From UBA1138 sp036338615 (lineage in GTDB: Bacteria; Gemmatimonadota; Gemmatimonadetes; Longimicrobiales; Gaopeijiaceae): 8,958 bases of DNA. The stretch spans positions 1 through 8,958 of the forward strand of contig JAYZBT010000388.1 of the NCBI GenBank assembly GCA_036338615.1, given 5' to 3'. The position numbers and the translations under genes are program-made. This document shows, in pieces, positions 1-6,439 of this stretch. Numbering within the stretch: position 1 is the first letter of the stretch; the number at the start of each line of letters is the position of its first letter. The notes below the pieces were generated by a model. That model searched no databases and was not told the origin of the DNA. It saw only the letters and a program-made list of their open reading frames with translations.

Positions 1-175
1 GCCCAGCGAGGTCGGCGGGCTGGAATCCGGGCCGGATAGCTTCGAGATCATAGCGTGCGAAATACGGCTTCCCGGCGGACGACAAACCGTGCAGGGCCTC
101 GCTCTCGACGGTTTCGCCGGTGTACGTGCACTCGAGGTGGCTTGCACCTCGGAGGAGCTCGGACGAACGGGGCAT
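1..175 (-). CDS. thrC: Threonine synthase, N-terminal part only (runs off the left edge)
   Basis: Threonine synthase is a cytoplasmic PLP enzyme that converts O-phosphohomoserine to threonine, the last step of threonine biosynthesis. Seen here: 58 residues from an ATG at 175, including HLECTYTGE (residues 13-21), ALHGLSSAGKP (27-37) and ARYDLEAI (40-47). This matches the usual threonine synthase opening, a short 'LxCxxxGE...H.L...G.PLLVRYDL' module ahead of the PLP domain. In many relatives this module carries zinc-ribbon-like cysteines; only Cys16 is visible here. The PLP lysine and catalytic core lie outside the window. The start is well constrained: reading upstream in frame there is no ATG, GTG or TTG before a stop at 286-284. 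No purine-rich ribosome site precedes the ATG. It is transcribed away from the DinB gene. The family call rests on recognition of a short N-terminus, so it is likely rather than certain. Confidence 0.75.
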   Translation of the reverse strand, partial: MPRSSELLRGASHLECTYTGETVESEALHGLSSAGKPYFARYDLEAIRPGFQPADLAG

Positions 176-230
176 CAGAGCGGAAGGAGCATCAGAAACG
201 TCATCAGTGAAAGGTCGCCAAAATAGGGGT

Positions 231-407
231 TCAGATCGAGTCGGCGGCGTCCGGCATTGTCTTCGAGGCGGCGGATTGTCTCCTCACCATCGCAACGGCC
301 AACAAATCCGGAGCCGGAAGCGCCCACGAGGGCGCTTCCCCACCACCCTCGAGCCAGGTGCGGAGCACCAGTATCGAGGCCAACACTACGATGCTCCCGT
401 TGTGCAT
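231..407 (-). CDS. Possible small membrane-associated ORF upstream of thrC (58 codons)
   Basis: This is a weak candidate. It runs from an ATG at 407 to a TGA at 233-231, 55 bases before the thrC start on the same strand. The product would begin MHNGSIVVLASILVLRTWLE and contains one hydrophobic stretch (about residues 5-15), then a Gly/Pro/Ala-rich middle and a basic tail with Arg-Arg near residue 43. In favour: counted by hand, the third codon position is clearly more GC-rich (46 of 58) than the first (35) and second (31), the pattern of real genes in GC-rich genomes. Against: there is no ribosome site, it is very short, it matches no family I know, and the inverted repeat at 316-339 lies inside it. 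A TATTAT hexamer at 427-422 would give an almost leaderless transcript. It could be a small protein, a decayed gene or chance. Confidence 0.2.
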   Translation of the reverse strand: MHNGSIVVLASILVLRTWLEGGGEAPSWALPAPDLLAVAMVRRQSAASKTMPDAADSI

Positions 408-470
408 GAGGGCACCGACTCATAATAGAGTGCATGGACAATACAGCCCATACCAGAACAAATCCGAGCC
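301..470. repeat. Near-identical direct repeat pair in the thrC/DinB gap
   Basis: AACAAATCCGGAGCC at 301-315 recurs as AACAAATCCGAGCC at 457-470, differing by one G insertion. The copies are about 155 bases apart, and the first directly abuts the left arm of the 316-339 hairpin. Such a pair could be binding sites for one regulator or the trace of a small duplication. Similarity does not clearly extend beyond the repeats. Confidence 0.3.
316..339. repeat. Perfect inverted repeat: 10-bp stem, 4-base loop
   Basis: GGAAGCGCCC (316-325) and GGGCGCTTCC (330-339) are exact reverse complements around the loop ACGA. Neither strand has a T-run directly after the stem, so it is not a standard intrinsic terminator. 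Read on the thrC strand, a competing stem is possible: CGAGGG (351-346) can pair with CCCTCG (332-327), which would consume part of the hairpin. It lies about 140-165 bases upstream of the thrC ATG, in what may be its 5' leader. Possible roles are a leader switch, an operator, or none. Confidence 0.55.
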
Positions 471-558
471 CTGAGCTGTCGACGGGGGACCAACCTACGC
501 ATAATTTCTGGCTGAAGCAGGTATTGCGCTCTATTGGTAACCACCATGAGGGGGCCCC

Positions 559-1101
559 ATGCCAAGAGACTTTATAGGCTCCATCGAAGGTGAATACCGG
601 CACTACAAGGCACTCGCCGAGGGCGCGATGGACCAGCTCAGCCCGGAGGAACTATGCTCCCACGCCATTGGATCCGAGCACTCGATCATTACTCTAGTGT
701 GGCACATCTCGGGCAACCTGCGGTCTCGTTTCACTGAGTTCCTATCGTCGGACGGCGAGAAGTCATGGCGAGGGCGCGACTCAGAGTTCGAGTCTAGACA
801 AACCAGCCGAGCGGAGCTCGTGCAGAAATGGGAAAACGGATGGAACGTCCTCTTCGGCACTTTGGCGGAACTCGACGATGACGACCTGAACCAGACAGTG
901 TCGATCCGCAGCGTGCCACTGGATGTTCACGAAGCACTTCATCGGTCATTGGCGCATGCCAGCTACCACGTCGGGCAGATCGTCTACGTGGCGAAATCCT
1001 TGCGAGGTGACGCCTGGCAGTACCTGAGCATCCCCCCAGGCGAATCCGAAGCCTGGCGTAGCAAGGAATTTCGGAGGGAACGGCCCCGGTCGAGACCCTG
1101 A
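559..1101 (+). CDS. DinB/YfiT-fold protein, DUF1572 type (putative metal-dependent)
   Basis: This 180-residue soluble protein reads as a DUF1572 member of the DinB/YfiT-like four-helix-bundle superfamily. The expected three-histidine metal site is visible: His49 (in LVWHISGNLRSRF, 46-58), then His133 and His137 in an HxxxH arrangement (HASYHVGQIVYVAK, 133-146). The DGEK/RGRDSEF segment (65-77) and the closing WQYLSIPPGES (153-163) are also typical. Members of this superfamily include thiol-dependent transferases and hydrolases, but DUF1572 proteins have no settled function, so the substrate is unknown. The last dozen residues are Arg-rich and probably disordered. The start is supported by a strong ribosome site, GAGGGGG at 548-554, just ahead of the ATG. 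An out-of-frame ATG at 546 is not a competitor, because it soon reaches a stop. The TGA directly abuts the next gene's ATG, so the two are probably co-transcribed. Confidence 0.88.
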   Translation: MPRDFIGSIEGEYRHYKALAEGAMDQLSPEELCSHAIGSEHSIITLVWHISGNLRSRFTEFLSSDGEKSWRGRDSEFESRQTSRAELVQKWENGWNVLFGTLAELDDDDLNQTVSIRSVPLDVHEALHRSLAHASYHVGQIVYVAKSLRGDAWQYLSIPPGESEAWRSKEFRRERPRSRP

Positions 1102-1458
1102 ATGCGGATCGGTAGGAGAAGGTCCCTCACGATCATTTGGGCCGGCATCATCACAAACGCGCTTGTCATCCTCCTAGGCCTTCTTACGAAGTTCGATGAT
1201 CCTTCGAGAACCCGCGTCGATAACGCCCTACTCCTCCTGGGCTCGTTGGGCCTCCTGAACGCCTGGTTGATCGGCAAGGCGGCATTACTGAGAGAAAGCA
1301 CCGGGGTCCGTTTGGCGCTCGGGATATTTAGTCTGCTGAGCGTCATCGCGCTCAGTCTCACGGACTTCGGCTCGCTCCGGAGAGTCGGCTGGGCGATCAA
1401 GGTCACAGGGGTAGGGATGCTGGGTTTGGTCACCGCCGATATCGTCCGGCGATCCTAG
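1102..1458 (+). CDS. Small four-helix membrane protein of unknown function
   Basis: I do not recognise a family for this 118-residue protein. It has a basic N-terminus (MRIGRRRS) and four hydrophobic segments at about residues 9-28, 41-62, 69-87 and 95-114, with a basic end (RRS). This predicts an integral inner-membrane protein with short loops. The ATG follows the DinB stop with no gap (TGA 1099-1101, ATG 1102-1104). A purine-rich GGAGGG at 1073-1078 is too far upstream to serve this start, so expression probably depends on translational coupling to the gene before it. No catalytic or binding motif is visible. Because the pair is so tightly joined, a functional link with the DinB-family protein is a reasonable but unproven inference. 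Confidence 0.65.
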   Translation: MRIGRRRSLTIIWAGIITNALVILLGLLTKFDDPSRTRVDNALLLLGSLGLLNAWLIGKAALLRESTGVRLALGIFSLLSVIALSLTDFGSLRRVGWAIKVTGVGMLGLVTADIVRRS

Positions 1459-1647
1459 CGCGAAGTGCTTGCCGACCGAATGGCCCTTCTCCATCCAACA
1501 CCGGACTCAGGCCGGCTGGGCCTTGGGACTGCGCACAAGGAAACGCGTGCCTACGGCGGACTTTCCCGAGGCTAGACTACATCAAGAGCGCCCATATTGT
1601 ATGGCGGCCACGCTAACACTGGCACGTAGGATAGGTAGGCGCTGAGC

Positions 1648-1684
1648 CCCCGCCACCCCCCTTCTCCGCAACCGCCGGGGTTTT
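1648..1684 (+). terminator. Weak candidate intrinsic terminator after the membrane-protein gene
   Basis: CCCCG (1648-1652) can pair with CGGGG (1676-1680), directly followed by TTTT (1681-1684). The stem has only five GC pairs and the loop is long (23 bases, C-rich), so the call is tentative. Its place, after the DinB/membrane-protein pair and just before the gltB promoter candidate, is where a terminator would be expected. Confidence 0.3.
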
Positions 1685-1708
1685 GGAACACTCCAACAGC
1701 GTTATAAT
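1683..1708 (+). promoter_or_regulatory. Candidate gltBD promoter with consensus TATAAT
   Basis: A perfect -10 hexamer TATAAT lies at 1703-1708. The best upstream partner is TTGGAA at 1683-1688, but the 14-base spacer is short for a housekeeping sigma-70 promoter, and there is no TGn extension. Transcription would begin near 1715. That leaves about 5 bases before the GTG at 1721, or about 125 bases of leader before the preferred gltB ATG at 1841. Only the -10 box is convincing. Confidence 0.4.
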
Positions 1709-1742
1709 GATACCCTCAGCGTGGGATTACTCCCCGCTGACC

Positions 1743-1803
1743 GGCCCCTCCTGTCCTTACCGACTGGGGGGGCCAGTTCTACCGTGCCTGTCCCCACGGC
1801 ACG
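1743..1803 (+). promoter_or_regulatory. Two GC-rich hairpins in the probable gltB 5' leader
   Basis: Hairpin one: GGCCCCTCC (1743-1751) pairs with GGGGGGGCC (1766-1774), nine pairs including one G-U, with a 14-base loop. Hairpin two: CGTGCC (1783-1788) pairs with GGCACG (1798-1803) around nine bases. Both lie between the TATAAT box and the ATG at 1841. I see no recognisable glutamine riboswitch core, and no T-run follows either stem. They may modulate gltB expression, or may simply reflect GC-rich sequence if the true start is at 1721. Confidence 0.3.
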
Positions 1804-1840
1804 CAATCTGAATGTTTATGCACACGCGTCTGAGCAAGCC

Positions 1841-4800
1841 ATGGCCATTATTACAGACAAGAGCGGACGCGAACCGGCAGGGCTAGCGGGCCAGCCACAG
1901 GCGCAGGGTCTGTATGACCCCCGGCACGAGCACGACTCCTGCGGCGTCGGCTTCGTGGTCAACGTAAAGGGCCAACGCTCACACGCTATCGTCCGCCAGG
2001 CGCTCGAGGTCCTGATCAACCTCCTACATCGCGGAGCCTGTGGCTGCGAGCCGAACACTGGGGACGGGGCCGGGATCCTGCTTCAGATACCAGACCGCTT
2101 CCTACGCAAGGCCTGCGAGCCGCTGGGCATCAACCTGCCAGACGCGAATGAGTACGGAGTCGGGATGGTCTTCCTGCCACACGATACCGAGCAACGGAAG
2201 AAGATCCAGGCTCTCGTCGAGTCGGTAGTGGTCGAGGAGGACCAGCACCTTCTGGGTTGGCGCGACCTTCCGACCAACTATCAGGTGGTAGGCGACAGCG
2301 CGGTGTCGCCCGAGCCACATTTCAGCCAAGTGTTCATCGGACGGGGGCCGGGCCTTAGCGACCAAGACCATTTCGAGCGCAAGCTTTACGTGATCCGTAA
2401 GCGTGTCGCGCACTTGGTAGACACCCTCGCCGTAGAGGGCGGGGATTTATTCTACGTTCCGAGCCTCTCGTCTCGCACGGTTGTCTACAAGGGGATGCTG
2501 CGCGCCGATCAGATCGAGCCAATGTTCCCGGACCTGACCGACCCTGACGTCGAGTCCGCGCTGGCCCTCGTGCATCAGCGTTTCAGCACCAACACGTTCC
2601 CGTCGTGGCCGCTCGCGCACCCGTACCGCTATACCGCCCACAATGGGGAGATCAACACCCTCCGGGGAAACATCAACTGGATGCGGGCGCGCGAAGCGTT
2701 GTGCCGTTCGGATGTGATGGGCGAAGACCTCGCGAAGGTGTTGCCCGTTATCCGGGAAGGTGGGAGCGACTCGGCAACTTTTGACAACGTGCTCGAATTC
2801 CTCGTGATGAACGGTCGTACTCTGCCCCATGCCGTTCTCATGATGATCCCCGAACCGTGGAACGGGCATGAGTCGATGAAGGCCGACCGCAGGGCCTTCT
2901 ACGAGTATCACTCCTCGCTCATGGAACCGTGGGACGGCCCCGCATCGATCGCCTTCACCGACGGCGTCGTCATAGGCGCTGTGCTCGACCGCAACGGCTT
3001 GCGCCCATCGCGCTACTACGTCACCAAAGACGACATCGTGGTCATGGCGTCCGAGGTGGGCGTGCTCGACATCCCGCCCGAGAACATTCGCTACAAGGGG
3101 CGGTTGCAACCCGGTCGCATTTTTCTGGTGGATACGGCCCAGGGACGGATCATCGACGACGAGGAGATCAAGTCGGAACTGGCGACCGAGCACCCGTACG
3201 GGGAGTGGTTGGCCCAAAACCTGGTCAAGATCGAGGATCTTCCAGAGGCTCCCGTACCCTCAGCGGACCACGAGGCGATCCTCACATACCAACTCGCCTT
3301 CGGGTACACACACGAGGACCTTCGCATTCTGCTTGCCCCTATGGCCACCAACGGGGTGGAACCGACCGGCTCGATGGGAACTGACACGGCTTTGGCTGTG
3401 CTCTCTGATCGATCACGCATGCTGTACGACTACTTCAAGCAACTCTTTGCCCAGGTCACCAACCCGCCGCTCGACGCCATCCGTGAGGAACTGGTAACCT
3501 CGATGGAGAGCACCATAGGGCCCGAGCTAAATCTGCTCCTGGCAGAACCTGCATCGTGCCGGCAGATCAACACCAAATATCCGGTGATCGACAACGCTGA
3601 GCTTGCCAAGCTCCGTCATGTGTCGGTGTCGGGCTTTAAGGCGACTACGCTCCCGACAACCTACCGGCCATCAGAGGGTAGCGGGGGCCTCGCCAACGCC
3701 GTCGATGAACTGCAGCAGCAGGCGAGCCTCGCGATCGCTGATGGCTACAACATCATAATCCTGTCCGACCGAATGATCGATCGCGACCACGCAGCCATTC
3801 CGAGTCTGCTCGCGACCGCGGCGGTCCACCACCACTTGGTGAAAGAGGGCACCCGCACACGCTGCGGGCTCGTGGTCGAGACCGGGGACGCACGTGAGGT
3901 CCACCACATGGCACTGCTCATCGGTTATGGAGCCGGGGCGGTCAACCCATGGGTGGCGTTCGAGACCCTAAAGGACATGATCCGCCAGGGGATGCTCAAG
4001 GACCTCGATCACACTAGGGCGGTGCGGAGCTATATCAAGGCGCTTAACAAAGGAATCCTCAAAGTCATGTCGAAGATGGGGATCTCCACCCTGCAAAGTT
4101 ATTGCGGGGCCCAGATCTTCGAGGCGGTAGGACTCGATCAGGCCGTGGTGGATCGCTACTTCACCTGGACCGCCTCTCGGATAGGCGGGGTTGGAATGGA
4201 CGTGATCGCGGAGGGTGTCCGGCGCCGCCACGAGGCAGCCTTCCCTGACCGCGTTGTGGGCCCACCCGAACTCGACTGGGGCGGTGAATACCAGTGGCGC
4301 CGCGAGGGCGAGTATCATCTGTTCAACCCCGACACGGTCTTCAAACTCCAACACGCTACCAAGGCGCGTAGGTATTCGATTTTCAAAGAGTACACGAGCC
4401 TAGTAGACGACCAGAACAAGCGTCGCGCCACGCTGCGCGGACTGTTCGACTTCACGCGGACGAGTCCACCTCTACCACTCGAAGAAGTCGAGTCCGTGGA
4501 GTCGATCCTCGCGCGTTTCCACACTGGAGCGATGTCCTATGGCTCCATCAGTCAGGAATCGCACGAGACGTTAGCCATCGCTATGAACCGAATCGGAGGC
4601 AAGTCGAACACAGGTGAAGGCGGAGAGGATCCTGCGCGATATCTGCCCGATGCCAATGGCGATTCGCGTCGCAGTGCCGTCAAACAAGTCGCTTCTGGAA
4701 GGTTCGGCGTGACCAGCGAGTACCTGGTCAACTCCGACGACCTACAGATCAAGATGGCCCAGGGAGCCAAGCCCGGTGAAGGCGGACAGTTGCCTGGCTT

Positions 4801-6439
4801 CAAGGTCTATCCGTGGATCGCGGATGTGCGCAAGTCAACGCCGGGCGTCACACTTATTTCGCCTCCGCCTCACCATGACATTTACTCGATTGAAGACCTG
4901 GCCCAACTGATCCACGATCTGAAGAACTCGAACCCCGAGGCGCGCATCAACGTCAAACTGGTGGCTGAAATAGGCGTTGGCACGGTCGCGGCAGGTGTGT
5001 CCAAGGCGCACGCAGACGTGGTGCTAATCTCAGGCCACGACGGCGGCACAGGAGCCTCACCGCTCACGTCGATCAAACATGCGGGAGCGCCGTGGGAGCT
5101 GGGCCTGGCTGAGACCCAACAGGTGCTCGTCCTCAATAAATTGCGTGATCGAATCGTGGTCCAAGTGGACGGCCAAATGAAGACTGGCCGGGACGTCGTC
5201 ATCGCCGCACTGCTGGGCGCGGAAGAGTACGGCTTCTCCACGGCTCCTTTGATCGTGATGGGGTGCATCATGATGCGCGTATGCCATCTGAATACGTGCC
5301 CAGTGGGCATCGCCACACAAGATCCAGAGCTCAGAAAGCGTTTCACCGGCAAGCCGGAATTCGTGACGACATTCTTTGAGTTCGTCGCCGACGAAATCCG
5401 TGAGTACATGGCGGAACTAGGCTTCCGGAACATGGATGAGATGATCGGTCGGGTAGATCGTTTGGATTTCACTCCCGCGCTCGACCACTGGAAGGCCAAG
5501 GGTCTCGACCTCTCCTCGATCCTGACCTCTCCCGACATGCCGGACTCAGTAGCACGCCGATGCGTAGTGAGTCAGGACCACGGGCTCGACGAAGCCCTCG
5601 ACAACACCCTCATTGCTAGATGCACAGACGCGTTGGAGCACGGCACTCCGGTAGAGCTCGATCTCCCCATTCGCAACGTCAATCGTACGGTTGGTACGAT
5701 GCTCGGCCACCAGATCACCAAGCGCTGGGGTGGATCAGGGCTGCCGGACGACACCATTAGAGTGCATTTCACGGGATCGGCGGGCCAAAGCTTCGGGGCC
5801 TTCATGCCCAGCGGCATCACCTTCAACCTCGAAGGCGACGCCAACGATTACTGGGGCAAAGGACTCTCGGGAGGCAAAATCGCAGTTTTCCCCTCGAGCA
5901 AAGCCACTTTTGTGCCCGAGGACAACGTCATCGTCGGAAACGTTGCACTGTACGGTGCAACCAGCGGTGAGGCATTTGTGTGCGGCTTGGCGGGAGAGCG
6001 GTTCGCCGTTCGCAACAGTGGGGCACATGCAGTCGTCGAAGGCATAGGGGACCACGGTTGTGAGTATATGACCGGCGGTCGTGTAGTCGTCCTGGGGACC
6101 ACAGGGCGCAACTTCGCCGCGGGCATGTCCGGTGGCGTCGCGTACGTATTGGACAAGGAGGGTGATTTCAGGGACCGGTGTAATTTCGGCCTGGTTGACG
6201 TCGGTCCCCTCGACCTGGAGGAAGATCTCGCCTTCGTTGAAGCGCTGGTCGAGCGCCACGTCGAGAGCACCGACTCCGAGTTCGCCCGGCGCCTCTTGCA
6301 GAGATGGGAAGAAGTCCACCCGTACTTCGTCAAGGTCATGCCCAGGGACTACCGACGGATACTCGCCGCGAAGGCGCATGCGCTCGCGGAGGGGCGCGAA
6401 CCCACTTTCGCCGAACTGGTAGGCGCCACCAGTGGGTAA
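1841..6439 (+). CDS. gltB: Glutamate synthase large (alpha) subunit
   Basis: This 1532-residue subunit removes ammonia from glutamine and channels it to a second site, where 2-oxoglutarate is aminated to glutamate. Domains in order: class II glutamine amidotransferase from Cys34 (HDSCGVGF), the nucleophile exposed after removal of a 33-residue propeptide; HQRFSTNT at 245 and HNGEIN at 267; a central linker domain; the FMN/synthase barrel (SNTGEGGED at 922, GAKPGEGG at 975, GHDGGTGASP at 1065); the [3Fe-4S] cysteines 1142, 1148 and 1153 (CX5CX4C); and a C-terminal GXGXG beta-helix. Nothing is truncated. ATG 1841 is preferred because its propeptide is close to the short ones known for the family. 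The frame stays open up to a GTG at 1721, which would add 40 Pro/Ser/Thr-rich residues. No strong ribosome site marks either start. The gene overlaps gltD by 8 bases. Confidence 0.96.
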   Translation: MAIITDKSGREPAGLAGQPQAQGLYDPRHEHDSCGVGFVVNVKGQRSHAIVRQALEVLINLLHRGACGCEPNTGDGAGILLQIPDRFLRKACEPLGINLPDANEYGVGMVFLPHDTEQRKKIQALVESVVVEEDQHLLGWRDLPTNYQVVGDSAVSPEPHFSQVFIGRGPGLSDQDHFERKLYVIRKRVAHLVDTLAVEGGDLFYVPSLSSRTVVYKGMLRADQIEPMFPDLTDPDVESALALVHQRFSTNTFPSWPLAHPYRYTAHNGEINTLRGNINWMRAREALCRSDVMGEDLAKVLPVIREGGSDSATFDNVLEFLVMNGRTLPHAVLMMIPEPWNGHESMKADRRAFYEYHSSLMEPWDGPASIAFTDGVVIGAVLDRNGLRPSRYYVTKDDIVVMASEVGVLDIPPENIRYKGRLQPGRIFLVDTAQGRIIDDEEIKSELATEHPYGEWLAQNLVKIEDLPEAPVPSADHEAILTYQLAFGYTHEDLRILLAPMATNGVEPTGSMGTDTALAVLSDRSRMLYDYFKQLFAQVTNPPLDAIREELVTSMESTIGPELNLLLAEPASCRQINTKYPVIDNAELAKLRHVSVSGFKATTLPTTYRPSEGSGGLANAVDELQQQASLAIADGYNIIILSDRMIDRDHAAIPSLLATAAVHHHLVKEGTRTRCGLVVETGDAREVHHMALLIGYGAGAVNPWVAFETLKDMIRQGMLKDLDHTRAVRSYIKALNKGILKVMSKMGISTLQSYCGAQIFEAVGLDQAVVDRYFTWTASRIGGVGMDVIAEGVRRRHEAAFPDRVVGPPELDWGGEYQWRREGEYHLFNPDTVFKLQHATKARRYSIFKEYTSLVDDQNKRRATLRGLFDFTRTSPPLPLEEVESVESILARFHTGAMSYGSISQESHETLAIAMNRIGGKSNTGEGGEDPARYLPDANGDSRRSAVKQVASGRFGVTSEYLVNSDDLQIKMAQGAKPGEGGQLPGFKVYPWIADVRKSTPGVTLISPPPHHDIYSIEDLAQLIHDLKNSNPEARINVKLVAEIGVGTVAAGVSKAHADVVLISGHDGGTGASPLTSIKHAGAPWELGLAETQQVLVLNKLRDRIVVQVDGQMKTGRDVVIAALLGAEEYGFSTAPLIVMGCIMMRVCHLNTCPVGIATQDPELRKRFTGKPEFVTTFFEFVADEIREYMAELGFRNMDEMIGRVDRLDFTPALDHWKAKGLDLSSILTSPDMPDSVARRCVVSQDHGLDEALDNTLIARCTDALEHGTPVELDLPIRNVNRTVGTMLGHQITKRWGGSGLPDDTIRVHFTGSAGQSFGAFMPSGITFNLEGDANDYWGKGLSGGKIAVFPSSKATFVPEDNVIVGNVALYGATSGEAFVCGLAGERFAVRNSGAHAVVEGIGDHGCEYMTGGRVVVLGTTGRNFAAGMSGGVAYVLDKEGDFRDRCNFGLVDVGPLDLEEDLAFVEALVERHVESTDSEFARRLLQRWEEVHPYFVKVMPRDYRRILAAKAHALAEGREPTFAELVGATSG

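Larger units (their letters stand above)
176..558. other. Divergent intergenic region between thrC and the DinB-family gene
   Basis: This 383-base gap must hold the control signals for both flanking genes. Contents: the perfect inverted repeat at 316-339, a direct repeat (301-315 and 457-470), a possible 58-codon ORF on the minus strand (407 to 231) and a few weak -10-like hexamers. The hexamers are TATTAT on the minus strand at 427-422 and CATAAT on the plus strand at 500-505; neither has a good -35 partner. Longer open frames crossing the region on either strand give sequences I do not recognise. No RNA gene was identified. Confidence 0.6.
1459..1840. other. Intergenic region and probable gltB leader
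   Basis: This is 382 bases if gltB starts at 1841. The first part (1459 to about 1640) shows no gene, only short imperfect hairpins such as AGGCC/GGCCT (1509-1523) and CCATA/TATGG (1592-1604). The second part carries a weak terminator-like hairpin (to 1684), a TATAAT hexamer (1703-1708) and two GC-rich hairpins (1743-1774 and 1783-1803). From 1721 the sequence is also open in the gltB frame, starting with GTG, so part of it could be coding. Confidence 0.6.

Noticed and set aside
120..425. 101-codon plus-strand open frame over the thrC start
   Set aside because: Arg/Gly/Ser-rich antisense translation with no family resemblance; it overlaps thrC and the intergenic repeats.
175..603. 142-codon open frame on the minus strand between thrC and the DinB gene
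   Set aside because: The translation has no recognisable domain, its first codons overlap the well-supported DinB start, and a frame of this length can arise by chance in GC-rich DNA. A shorter frame inside it (407 to 231, different phase) has better codon-position bias.
1509..1523. AGGCC/GGCCT hairpin after the membrane-protein gene as a terminator
   Set aside because: It has only a five-base stem and no T-run; the 1648-1684 element fits somewhat better.
1715..1840. Glutamine riboswitch in the gltB leader
   Set aside because: I could not find the conserved core of the glnA or downstream-peptide RNA motifs, only generic GC-rich hairpins. A covariance-model search would settle it.
2447..3217. 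256-codon minus-strand frame inside gltB
   Set aside because: It is an antisense shadow of conserved gltB codons, rich in His, Arg and Val, with no start signal or family match.
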